NCBI RefSeq assembly: GCF_901709675.1
Contig: NC_051095.1
Coordinates: 12,828,956-12,892,955, forward strand
Reading direction: 5' to 3'
DNA: 64,000 nt
DNA from: Syngnathus acus
Taxonomy: Eukaryota > Chordata > Actinopteri > Syngnathiformes > Syngnathidae
A program made the position numbers and the translations under genes. Positions within the stretch are counted from its first letter, which is position 1, and each line of letters starts with the position of its first letter. A model generated the notes under the pieces. It had not been told where the DNA came from. It was given only the letters and a program-made list of their open reading frames with translations, and ran no database searches. Positions 24,666-34,431 of the stretch are shown here, piece after piece.

Positions 24666-26641
24666 CCTCGCTCAAGCCGCTGGCCAGTTGGCGAGCAATA
24701 GGCGACGAATCCTAGGGTGACGGTCCTCCTATCGGATAACGCATCCGGGATTGCAACATAGCAGCCGGGTCATTCAACGCAGTATAAACCCACATTTAAG
24801 CCAATAGTGGGGCATTTCAGCGAGTAGATCGCCCGTGACCAGATCCACGAGTTGTCACTTAATTGCGCGGATAACGAGCGGGTGTCGTCATGGTGCCAAG
24901 CAGGCTGCAGTAGTTCCAAATGAGACAATGCAACACACGCACAACGTGGGAAGCAGCGGCGAAAGGGGCGGGGCCAACATGCCTTAGCCGTGTTGCTATT
25001 GGCTGGCAGGTTTTTTTGAATAGACGCATGGGCGGAAGGAAAAACGAGGCATCCAACTTGGAGCGCAGAGACTAGTCCATCAAAAAACTCGCATTCCTGC
25101 AGAGTTCCCATAGAGATAGTGTGACTCAACAGGTGACCTCATCACAGGGGTCTGTTTTATGTTCCCAGGGTCCTTTGTGTCTCTCGCTGACGTTTCGAGT
25201 GGACTCGATTTGAAGTGACATGGACTTCCATTGTGAACATGTTCACACACAAACCAAGACCTGAAATCCGATTTCTTCTATATTGAGAAAAAACACAACC
25301 AAATACATTGCATAATAATATCTTATATGTTAGGGAACACGGTGGACTATTGGCTATACATCTGCGTCAAAGTTCTGACCTTTGGGTTTTGAATCTCGCT
25401 TCCGGCTTTCCTGTGAAGTTAATTCATTCATTCATCCATTCATTCATTCATGTCCCAAACCGTATATCCTCACTTGAAGACAGCTATTTGGCCAAATAGC
25501 TATGAATGCCAGTGTCCAAAGCGCATAACCCCTCTCACCCCAAGTCTGACAAAAATATGCTTTAAAGTTCTGGATATCCTTATTCTCCTTGAGGTGTCAT
25601 TAGATTTACAGGTGGCAGTAAAACATACAGCACTGTGCATCCATCACATCAATCAAAAATACAACAGCAGTATGAATCAAATTAGGCCCTAACCCTAGTT
25701 TGGAACTTTACTCTAAAACACTAATCCTGGTTTGAATCCTTAACCCTTGTTTTAACCCATACTGTGAAACACTACCACTAAATAAATAAATAAATAAATA
25801 TTACAGCTTTCAGCATCAACATCCATTCATTTTTTTGAATGATAAAGCAAGTTATCCATTTCTTTCTGGTCCACAAACAGCTCATCCTTGACGTATTTAT
25901 GTCGTTGACAAGTAGCATCCATTGACCAGCAGATGGCGAACCTCTCCGTGAAATGATGGAAATTTGACTTTTGACCTCTGCTGCGCTTTAATAGAAGCGA
26001 TAGGTTTGTCATCCACAGTTGAAGAAATGACTACATTACAAATAGCTCCCTCTAATATAAGTTATATCTGGCTTATATTCAATTTCATCTTAACAAAAGT
26101 CTTCTATGTTGAAGTTATCAGGAGTAGCAAGTTGGAGTCATGTAAAATTATACAAATGTTATTAGAATAAAATAGTGCCATTTGCCTATTTTCATATAAC
26201 AAGCGATTGTTAAATTACTGCCTCTTGACCACCACCCATCAGCAAGGTGATGAGCACGTACGCAGTTGTGAGGTTGTAGATGCGGGGGGGCTCAGTTATC
26301 AGGGAGATTTACTGGCACTACTACTTTGCTAACAATGATTTTAATGTTCACCTTGTACTTCCCATGTTATGTAAAGCAGTCGCATCCAGTCGGTGAGGTC
26401 ACATTCTCAAGCTGGGACAATCAAATGATAAAGATGTTACCGAGAGGTTTGTCATGAGTTGTAGGACCTCATTTGCATTCCTTTTCCTGTCCCCTTCCTG
26501 ACAGCCCACAAGAATGTGAGACTGCTAAGTCAGGTAACCAGTACGTGTGAAGCCACCACCGAGGACCACAATTTGTTTTTCTTTTTTCTGGGAGGTTCGG
26601 GAGCAAGCTGGGGCAGGCAGACTCCTCCCCGCCCGCTCGCC
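24666..26641. other. Divergent intergenic region between the Dact-like gene and the LC3C-type gene
   Basis: The first 500 bases contain GC-rich, CpG-containing DNA that probably holds the Dact-like promoter and 5' UTR. Further right are an ATTC-type microsatellite (about 25422-25451) and an (AAAT)n run (about 25781-25801). No exon is seen. The two genes are transcribed away from each other. Confidence 0.5.
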
Positions 26642-26647
26642 TATAAA
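26642..26647 (+). promoter_or_regulatory. TATA box of the LC3C-type gene
   Basis: TATAAA in a GC-rich context lies 139 bases upstream of the start codon. This spacing suits transcription starting near 26670 with a 5' UTR of about 115 bases. The reading is based on motif and position only. Confidence 0.55.
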
Positions 26648-26785
26648 GCCCCCCTGGCACCCATCTCTCGTCGGGGTTTGCAAACTTCCACCCGAGGGGA
26701 CGTTAACGTCAGCCACGGTCCACCAACCGCTGCAACATCTCCAGCACCGCAGGTCCGGGCAAACCACCCCAAGCAAGCAACCAAG

Positions 26786-28034
26786 ATGGCGCCCTTTGAG
26801 AAATCCATGGAGATGATGATGCCCTTCAAGCAGAGGAAGTGCTTGGGTGAGTGATGGAAAAATGGATGCAATCATGGAATGATTTGTATTGTTCTTACGT
26901 TTATATTCATAAGACTGATTACAGCTAGGGATCTTCAATCGGGGTCCAGTGACATATAAAACATGCAGAATACCATACCATGTGGACCAGGATTGAAAAC
27001 CCCTGGATTAGACAGTTGAGAATTATTTATTTTTTTTGCAATTGGGACCTCGTTCCTGTTTTATAAGGATTTTATTTGTTTTATTTTATTTTGAATTTTG
27101 TAGTTGCGGTTCAACTCACTTTAAATTGTTTTTTAAAACACGTTTTTATTTGGGGGAAAATGCTTCGTTTTATTAGGTTTCTTTTTTTTTTTTTAAAGGT
27201 GTCATGGGTGTGGAGTGCAAAAAAAGAAAAAAGATTTGTAAGTCTTGTGTAAACTAGAATTCCCAAAGGACTGTCAACCTGTCTTAATTTATAAACTCCA
27301 AAAGTTTATGTGTGAAAATAATTGAGAGACAAAACAAATGGCATTTTTTGTTTCAATTCTAGTTATTTTTAATTCAATTCACAACCTCCAGTCAGACAGG
27401 ACCTTCTCCTGGAATAGTCCAACAGAGCTAAAGGGGTCTGTCTCTAAACTCGAGTTAGTCGCCTTCATTTATTTTTCCTCCAACGTGAGGCAACGTTCAA
27501 AAGACAAACCAATTTAAGAGGTAAAAAGTTATTTTCTTCCTAGAAACAAGAAAAGATGAGGTGTGCAGCATTCGCTCCAAATTCCCCAACAAGCTGCCCG
27601 TGAGTTGCTTCTCTTGCGTGCCTTTTGTATCAAAACTTGGCTTCCAGCTGATAACTGTTTTGTGTTGAAGGTAATTGTGGAACGTTACATCCGTGAAAAG
27701 ACTCTCCCCCTTCTGGACAAGACTAAGTTTTTGGTTCCCTTCGAGCTCACCTTGGGTCAGTTCCTCTGCCTGCTCAGGTAAAATGATCTCAGCTCAAGTT
27801 TGAGTTAACTTCCACGTTAACGCGTTTCATTCTCTCTGTCCTGCCAGAAATAAGATTGACCTGGAATCCACCCAGGCTCTCTTCCTGTTGGTGGCCGAGA
27901 AAAGCATGTCCTGCATGTCCTCCAGCATGGGGGAGGTCTACTCCCACCATAGCGACCCAGACGGTTTTCTTTACATCACCTACGCCTCACAGGAAATGTT
28001 CGGAGCGCCCCGACCGGTGGGGCCGCCATGCTGA
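26786..28034 (+). CDS. map1lc3c: LC3C-type ATG8 protein (MAP1LC3 family)
   Basis: Four exons (26786-26846, 27544-27599, 27671-27777, 27848-28034) with matching phases encode 136 residues. The sequence is diagnostic of the LC3 subfamily: an N-terminal PFKQRK helix region, 'SKFPNKLPVIVERY', 'LPLLDKTKFLVP', and DPDGFLYITYASQEMFG. The terminal glycine, about residue 127, is followed by nine residues (ending GPPC) that ATG4 would remove to allow lipidation. LC3 proteins are conjugated to phosphatidylethanolamine on autophagosomes and recruit cargo receptors through LIR motifs. The extended N-terminus and residues such as FPNKLPV point to LC3C rather than LC3A/B or GABARAP. The start is set by the ATG downstream of a TATA box. 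The paralogue assignment is less certain than the family. Confidence 0.88.
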
Positions 28035-28479
28035 GCCGGGACCGACACGAGGCCCATTTTGTGGACATTTGAAATATGCCCGGACGAGAGCGGCTTGACG
28101 CGGCTTAAGTTTCGCACAGTTTATGTCATGGGGGAGATTGATCTGTTCAATCAGGCAATAGTCAAGAAAGAAAATTCCCTCTTGAGTACTGTGAGCAAAG
28201 TTTTTACACATACAGAAACTTAGATAAATGTCCATAGTTGGGGCACATTGACATCTTGCCAGAGAAGTGCAGTGCAGGCAAGGCCAAGTGCTACTGGTGG
28301 CACTGCTCGGAGCCTCCACGGTGCACAAACAGGCTCAAAGTCATGCTGCTAATTCTCCTTGCACTTATTCCTCCTCTCTTGCATCACTTCTTCCTTCCTC
28401 AACAATGTGAATTCTTATCTCCGAGTTTTCATCGCAAGGACGATTAAGACACTGTGACGTATTTCGGTAATCAAAAAGA

Positions 28480-28485
28480 AATAAA
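28480..28485 (+). terminator. Candidate polyadenylation signal of the LC3C-type gene
   Basis: AATAAA lies about 450 bases downstream of the stop codon. It is the first clear signal on this strand after the coding region. Confidence 0.5.
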
Positions 28486-28754
28486 CGTCCATTTATTACA
28501 TTGAGTTGGTGTGATATTTTCCAATGAAAACAGTGACATGCTTTAGATGTGTTTATGTAAGGCTGAATGGAGTTCACATAGTAACAAATATAAATTGCAA
28601 GTAGTTGTCGGGCAGATTTTTCCTAGAGCTCGCTTTGGTACCCTTCAGTGAGGGCACAGTAAACTTAAAGTTTCTCTTAATACATGTTGTCGGGTTCGTT
28701 TGTGATCCCAGAGGCAGGGCACACCATTGAGTGGTTAACAGCCAATCACAGGGC

Positions 28755-29310
28755 ACATATATACAGCTCTTATAAAAAGTCTACACCCCTGTTCAAATGC
28801 CTGTTTTTTTGTGATTTCAAATTGAAATCAAGGAATAATTTCAAAACGTTTCCACTATTAAAATGGCTCAAATATATAAAAGACACATTTTAGAGACTGG
28901 AAGTAAAAAGAAAAAAAAAAAACATAAATGATATGGTTGCATAATGTGTACACTTGCTAAAAACTAGGATGTCACTGTATCCAGAACTAACCAATCACTC
29001 AAGTCATTCAAACACGTTAAACAGGAGACAGCATACACAGCCACCAGAAAGAGCTTCTGGGCAACCCTAAACAGATTATTTATTTATTTATTTATTTATT
29101 TATTCCCACCTTGTTTAAGACTCCACCCAGTTCCATCTTAAACCCCAACGCATAATCCACTGTAGGTCTTCTCGTGGTGATGAGCTCTGTTGTGTTTGCA
29201 CCAAACATACCATTTGGAATTATGGCCAAAAGGTTCAACCTTGGTCTCATCAGACAAAAATTGAACTCTCCAAATTCATGTAGAAAAATATGTAATTTGT
29301 ATCTGTAATT
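28755..29310 (-). mobile_element. Degenerate Tc1-like transposon remnant
   Basis: The left boundary has 'aaaagtctacacccctgttc', a phrase typical of the ends of fish Tc1-like elements. At about 29200-29260 the minus strand reads a decayed transposase-like stretch ('gatgagaccaaggttgaacc', then 'ttggccataattccaaatgg'). The frames are broken. A TTTA microsatellite has expanded in the middle. There is no intact transposase. Confidence 0.5.
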
Positions 29311-30759
29311 TGATGTCATTTATTTAAATAAATTCTCACAAGAGTGTTGCCAAGCTCATTAGTGAGTGTTACATATTGGGTGACCAGCACCCATTTGTCC
29401 CCTAGTTGTACTTGACATAATGTTCGTTTACACACAGGTGACCAATTCCTCACCTTGGCTCTGAGAACCTGCACTATGCGCATTATTAGTTGCATAGGTG
29501 GCAAGGTTCACGATGTCACATCTATTTATTTTTAGATATACGAGAGGTGACTGGAACAGAAAAATTGGGAGGGCGAGAGGCAACAAGGTGAGACTATGAA
29601 GCCGCAAATAAGACCCAAAAAGGAAGGAAGAGGGGAACATTGGGAGGGGTGATGGGAGGTCTTCCTGACGGAAGAGGACAGGAAAACGGAAAGAATGAAT
29701 AGGAGAGAACAGTAGGAGCGCGGCAGTCTATGTACTATGTATGTATGTCTTGGTCTTACACAAGAAGCACAAGCACAGAGACATGCAATCTTTCCTCGGC
29801 TCACTTCACATCGCTGTGGACATTCCGGCAACCTTGTGCTACTTCAGAAGCAGGTCAAAATGACTTTGTATGTGTTTAAGGGACGTGAATATCACGGGTT
29901 CAATAGTGTCCAGAAAGACATTATCCTTTGATTACAAACAGCATAATGTTACGCAATACATTATAATAAATATTTTACATAAGCCAAGCGGGGTGAGTCT
30001 GTTGTTTACAATTCTTGCATCAACATTGTAAAGAACACATGTGAAACTTTACCATCAATATAGTTTCACAATATGGTTTCGATTACCAAAGTTTGCTTAC
30101 CCGATATCAGAAGCAATGTTTTCCATTTATAAATAATTGAAATAGAGTTGTTCTTAAGCCGAATTGTCCGTAAAGAGAGGATCCACTTTACTGTATAATA
30201 CAATATCTTATCATTGAAGATGACAAATCCTACCTGTAACTTCATAACACAGGTAACGTAGAAACTTCATATACAGGGAGATTAAAGTTTGAAATAACCT
30301 CGGTTTACAAACGGCTTGGTTTACAAACAATTCTGTTCCCAAGTATTTTTTTTTAAATGAAAAAATCTGGTTATACATATTGATGAAAGTATTTTAGTTT
30401 GCAGTTTCAGTTAAGCTTTGACCATGATTTTTCCCTAATGAAGTGGCCTGTGATTAGGTACACCTGAAAATGGCGGTGTACCTAATGGAGTGTCCGAATG
30501 ACGTCACAGATCAACCAGCCAATCAGGAGGTGGGGGTGAGGGCGGGTGTGGCACTTTTCACTTTCACTCAAGCTTTTTCCCTAATGAAGTGGCCTCTGAT
30601 TAGGTACACCTCATGGACACTTCAATAGGTCCACTAAAGAGGTAAAAATGAATAAATGAATGAATAAATAAGAAAGTATAGCGAACGATTCGGTGAACGA
30701 TTCTTTTGAACAAATCGTTTGAGTGAACCGATTCTAAAGATTGAGTTCACTTGAGCACA

Positions 30760-31195
30760 TCACTAGTACAAAATAGTGCAGACGGCCAAGGGTTTCCACA
30801 TCGAATTAGCCGACTGGTTAGTGATACACGCTCTTGCTCGGCAAGAACCTGGTTCGATCCCAGGCGTGAGCATACATCAGAACGTGCTTTTAGAATTGAA
30901 ACCTCGCTTTGTACGCATATACAAACAAATGCAAGCTTGTGTTAATACATGATGACCGTGAGCTTTTTCCCAAATGAACTGGACTGCACATCACTAGTAC
31001 AAAAGAGTGCAGACAGACTAGGGCTGCCAGGTCGAAATAGCTGACTGGTTAGTGACACAGGCTGTTGCACCTTGGTCAAAACCTGGTTCGATCCCAGTTG
31101 TGAGCATATACCTAAATGCTCTTTTAGAATTGGAACCTCGCTTTGTATGCGTAGGCATATGCAAACAAATGCAAGTATTTATGTGTAAATACATA
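30760..31195 (+). repeat. Two-copy repeat with tRNA-like heads
   Basis: Two copies (about 30760-30960 and 30990-31195) both start with 'catcactagtacaaaa.agtgcag'. Each contains a tRNA-like segment with an A-box-like 'gactggttagtgata' and a B-box-like 'ggttcgatccca', about 73 bases long. Both continue into 'tttagaattg.aacctcgctttgta'. The shared non-tRNA flanks show these are copies of a tRNA-derived repeat, not two functional tRNA genes. Confidence 0.65.
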
Positions 31196-31363
31196 AAGTG
31201 GCCCCACCCCCAAGTGAAAAGTGCCACACCCGTCCTCACCCCCACTTTCTGATTGGCTGGTTGATCTGTGACGTCACTTGGACACTCCATTAGGTACACC
31301 GCCCTTTTCAAGTGTACCTAATAACAGGCCACTTTATTAGGAAAATATCATGGTCAAAGGTCA

Positions 31364-31509
31364 CAGGTGTCAAGCGCTAGTCCTCAGGGCCGCGTTCCAA
31401 TATGTTTTCCAAGTTACCCTCGTTAAACACACCTGCGTGAAAAGATTTTGGTCATTTTCACGTTCTGCAGGAGCTAAAACTTTTCACGCAGGTGCGCTTA
31501 ACGAGGGAA
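31364..31509. mobile_element. Truncated hAT-like MITE copy
   Basis: It begins 'caggtgtcaagcgctagtcc', matching the left end of the element at 31600-31799. It breaks off after 'cttaacgaggga' without a right terminus. Its inner segment is in the opposite orientation to the inner segment of the second copy. Confidence 0.6.
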
Positions 31510-31599
31510 TCACACGGACACTCCATTAGGTACACCGCCATTTTCAAGTGTACCTAATAACAGGCCACTTTATTAGGGAAATATCATGGTCAAAGGTCA

Positions 31600-31799
31600 C
31601 AGGTGTCAAGCTCTCGTCCTCGGGGCCGCATTCCAACATGTTTTCCAAGATTCCCTCGTTAAGTGCACCTGCGTGAAAAGTTTAGCTCCTGCAGAACGTG
31701 AAAATGACCAAAATCTTTTCACGCAGGTGTGTTTAACGAGGGTAACTTGGAAAACATATTGGAACGCGGCCCCTCGAGGACTGGAAGTCGACACCCCTG
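31600..31799. mobile_element. hAT-like MITE, complete ends
   Basis: The left end 'caggtgtcaagctctcgtcc' and the right end 'gtcgacacccctg' form imperfect inverted repeats of about 30 bases, with the CAGGGGTG-type terminus typical of hAT elements. The interior is a near-palindrome around 'gagctcctgcagaacg'-like sequence, flanked by 'cacctgcgtgaaaag' arms. I could not identify an 8-bp target duplication. There is no coding capacity. Confidence 0.6.
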
Positions 31800-32219
31800 G
31801 TTTAAGTGAAAAGTGCCACACCCGCCCTCACCCCCACCTTCTGATTGGCTGGTTGATCTGTGACATCACTCGGACACTCCATGAGGTACACCGCCATTTT
31901 CAGGTGTACCTAATAACAGGCCAGTTCATTAGGGAAAAATCATGGCCAAAACTTAACTGAAAGTGAAAAGTGCCACACCCGCCCTCACCCCCACTTTCTG
32001 ATTGGCTGTTTGATCTGTGACGTCACGCGGACATTCTATTAGGTACACCGCCATTTTCAGGTGTTCCTAATAACAGGCCACTTCATTAGGGAAAAATCAT
32101 GGTCAAAACTTAAATGAAAGTAAAAAGTGCCACACCCGCCCTCACCCCCACTTTCTGATTGGCTGTTTGATCTGTGACGTCATTCGGTCACTCTATTAGG
32201 TACACCGCCATTTTCAGGT

Positions 32220-32671
32220 TCGTTCGCGAAGATTCACGTGACATCGTTGTTATTGAGTGTTTTTATGTGTGAAGACTGCTGATATGAGATTTTAATTAAA
32301 ATAATTTAAATTAAATAATGAATAAGCCACTCTAGAGCAGCGTTTCCCAACCTTTTTTGTGACACGGTTAGGTGTCGGACAAATTCTACCGGGGGAGTGG
32401 GACGTCAGTGCCTCCCTAGTCATGAATCACACCGCACGTCACTGATGAGAACCTAAATATGATCTCATTTCCAGAAACTGAAAACAAAATCATTAGGGAT
32501 TAAGTGATTCAACTGTGTCCAATAATAGGCCTTCCTGTGGGTTCTTCTAGTGAATGAGGCATAGATGACGCATTCTCTGTTTTTATGAATAGGCGCTTTT
32601 CTGCTCCTACGCTTGCACTGTAATGTGGCCTCAATTTGGCCAACAGAGGGCGGTTGATATCATGAAGCGGA
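32220..32671. other. Intergenic, one possible hAT end
   Basis: No gene is seen. The segment at about 32338-32362 ('cagcgtttcccaacc') resembles a hAT-type terminal repeat, but I found no partner end. Confidence 0.35.
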
Positions 32672-32682
32672 ATCACCAACCC

Positions 32683-33026
32683 AGGCGGCTTGATGCAGCA
32701 CTGGTTAGCACGTCCGCCTCGCAGTTAGGAGGATGCCGGGTCGATTCCACTTCTGACCCTCCCCGTGTGGAGTTTGCATGTTCTCACCGTGCCCGCGTGG
32801 GTTTTCTCCGGGCACTCCGGTTTCCTCCCACATCCCAAAATCATGCTTGGTAGGCCGATTGAGCACTCCAAATTGCCCCTAGGTGTGAGTGCGAGTGCGG
32901 ATGGTTGTTCGTCTCTGTGTGCAACCAGTTCAGGGTGTCCCCCTTCTCCTGCCCGATAACTGCTGGGATAGGCTCCAGCACGCCCGCGACCCCCGTGGGG
33001 ACAAGCAGTATAGAAAATGGTTATGG
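32683..33026 (+). repeat. tRNA-derived SINE with target-site duplication
   Basis: A tRNA-like head (A-box region 'ctggttagcacgtccgcc', B-box region 'ggtcgattcc') is followed by the widespread fish body ('gtggagtttgcatgttctc', 'ttttctccgggcactccggt', 'gggataggctccagcacgcc'). The end is 'cagtatagaaaatgg'. An 11-base direct repeat, atcaccaaccc, flanks it exactly (32672-32682 and 33027-33037), as expected of retroposition. It is the best preserved retroposon in the window. Confidence 0.85.
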
Positions 33027-33037
33027 ATCACCAACCC

Positions 33038-34244
33038 TTTGGAAATTGAAAGCGACTTCTTGGATACTACTACTACTGATTGAGGTTAAGATCTGCCAAT
33101 TTGATGCACACTTCTGAAATAAATGCTCAAAGTACCTTTCATAATAGTATACGTCATCACCCGTTACGAGAAGACACTAATCATGTGTGATGAGTTGTCA
33201 AAATAATTAGGAAACAAGTAAATATCAATAAGCAGCATTTTTTTCGAACTCTACCAGTGTTTACGTCTTTGATTAATAACTCTGAGATGTATAGAGATAT
33301 ATACAGACAGATCTCAGTTCCTACATTGGAAATAATGACGTAAAATGCGACGTAAAATCAAAAATATTCGAATGAAATACATAAAATCAAACAAACAAAA
33401 ATACAGCACAATGATGAATGATTGTTCCTTTATGTGTCAACTTGTCAGGGTTGCCCTCCCATAAAGCAAATATTGAACAAAACCTTCGTGGTCAGGAGCC
33501 AAACGATAAACATTCCTTTTATTTATCTGGCAAAATAACAAAAATGGAAGCATTTGGAGTCAACACCAGGAAATACAAAAATATAGATGAAATGATTTAT
33601 TTCCTCTTACTCCAAATTATATTATTTGGATCATCAAATGATGTTGACTATATAATGTATACTAGGACATCTTTTTCACATAGGTGTAAATTTAGGTTCA
33701 ACATCCCGCTACCCAATGAAGTGGTTCGGGATGTAGCAACTTTCTCTCACGTGGAAAATCACTCCACTCTCCCCCTCCTAATTTACTTATTGAGTACAGC
33801 TCTGGAAAAAATTAAGTGACCACTGCAAAATTATCACTTTTTGCTACTTATAGGTACGTTTGAGTGAAATTAATATGTTTTATTATGTAAACTACTAATC
33901 ACTCCCAAATTCAAAATCAAAATATTCATTTTGAGCTGTGATTCTTTTGTACTCTTGAGGCTCTCTCGGGGTATGTGAGACAAGCTCTGATTAAAGAGTT
34001 CAAACTACATTGTGTGACAGTGGCTTGATTTCTTTTTAATCAGTACAGTTGAGTATTCATTGTCAAGGATATTTGCATTTAATCTTTTATATTGGTTGAC
34101 GTATTTTGAAAATATTTTCACGCAAACGAAATTTACAGTGCAGTAAATGTTTGTCATTGTGGTTGTAGCTGAAGAGCCCCGTATGCATGCATTGGTGTGG
34201 CACTTGCTTGGTGTAAAAAGTTTGAGAACCACTAATTTAGAGAA
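33038..34244. other. Intergenic DNA with transposon end fragments
   Basis: No gene is seen. At about 33795-33860 'acagctctggaaaaaattaa' begins a phrase known from dispersed fish DNA transposon fragments. At about 34195-34235 'agtttgagaaccactaa' resembles a hAT terminal repeat. The open frame 33418-33819 (+) has no recognisable domain. Confidence 0.45.
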
Positions 34245-34250
34245 TTTATT
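34245..34250 (-). terminator. Candidate polyadenylation signal of ehd1
   Basis: AATAAA on the minus strand (TTTATT on +) lies about 180 bases downstream of the ehd1 stop codon, the first such signal after it. Confidence 0.45.
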
Positions 34251-34431
34251 TGCAGAAAATGAAACAAAAAAAAAAAGAAAATAACCAGTGTTTCTTTGGT
34301 CTCTTAATTTTTCCTCCAGAGCTGCATTTTTTCACACAATAATTTCTCTTCTAATTCACAAGAAACCAACACCCCCCTCCCCCCCCAGTCACTCTCTGGC
34401 GTGCGGAGAGTCCCAAACAGAAAGTGAAGGT

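Larger units (their letters stand above)
28035..30412. other. 3' UTR of the LC3C-type gene and intergenic DNA
   Basis: Up to about 28500 this is probably 3' UTR. Beyond it lies AT-rich DNA with transposon debris (listed separately) and a TTTA microsatellite at about 29080-29104. No further exon is seen. Confidence 0.5.
30413..32219. repeat. Complex tandem/inverted repeat mosaic
   Basis: A unit of about 153 bases is marked by 'agtgccacacccgccctcac', 'gattggctg', 'tgatctgtgacgtcac' and 'attaggtacaccgccatttt'. It recurs at about 31212-31357, 31513-31595 (partial), 31805-31963, 31964-32116 and 32117-32219. An inverted copy lies at 30413-30568, with a partial one after it. Between them lie a two-copy tRNA-like repeat and two hAT-like inverted elements, listed separately. 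The units differ by scattered substitutions, so the array is old enough to have diverged. There is no coding capacity. Confidence 0.8.

Noticed and set aside
30805-30875. tRNA gene
   Set aside because: A- and B-box-like segments are present, but the same head with the same non-tRNA flanks recurs at about 31032-31107, the stems do not pair convincingly, and the unit is part of a repeat array.
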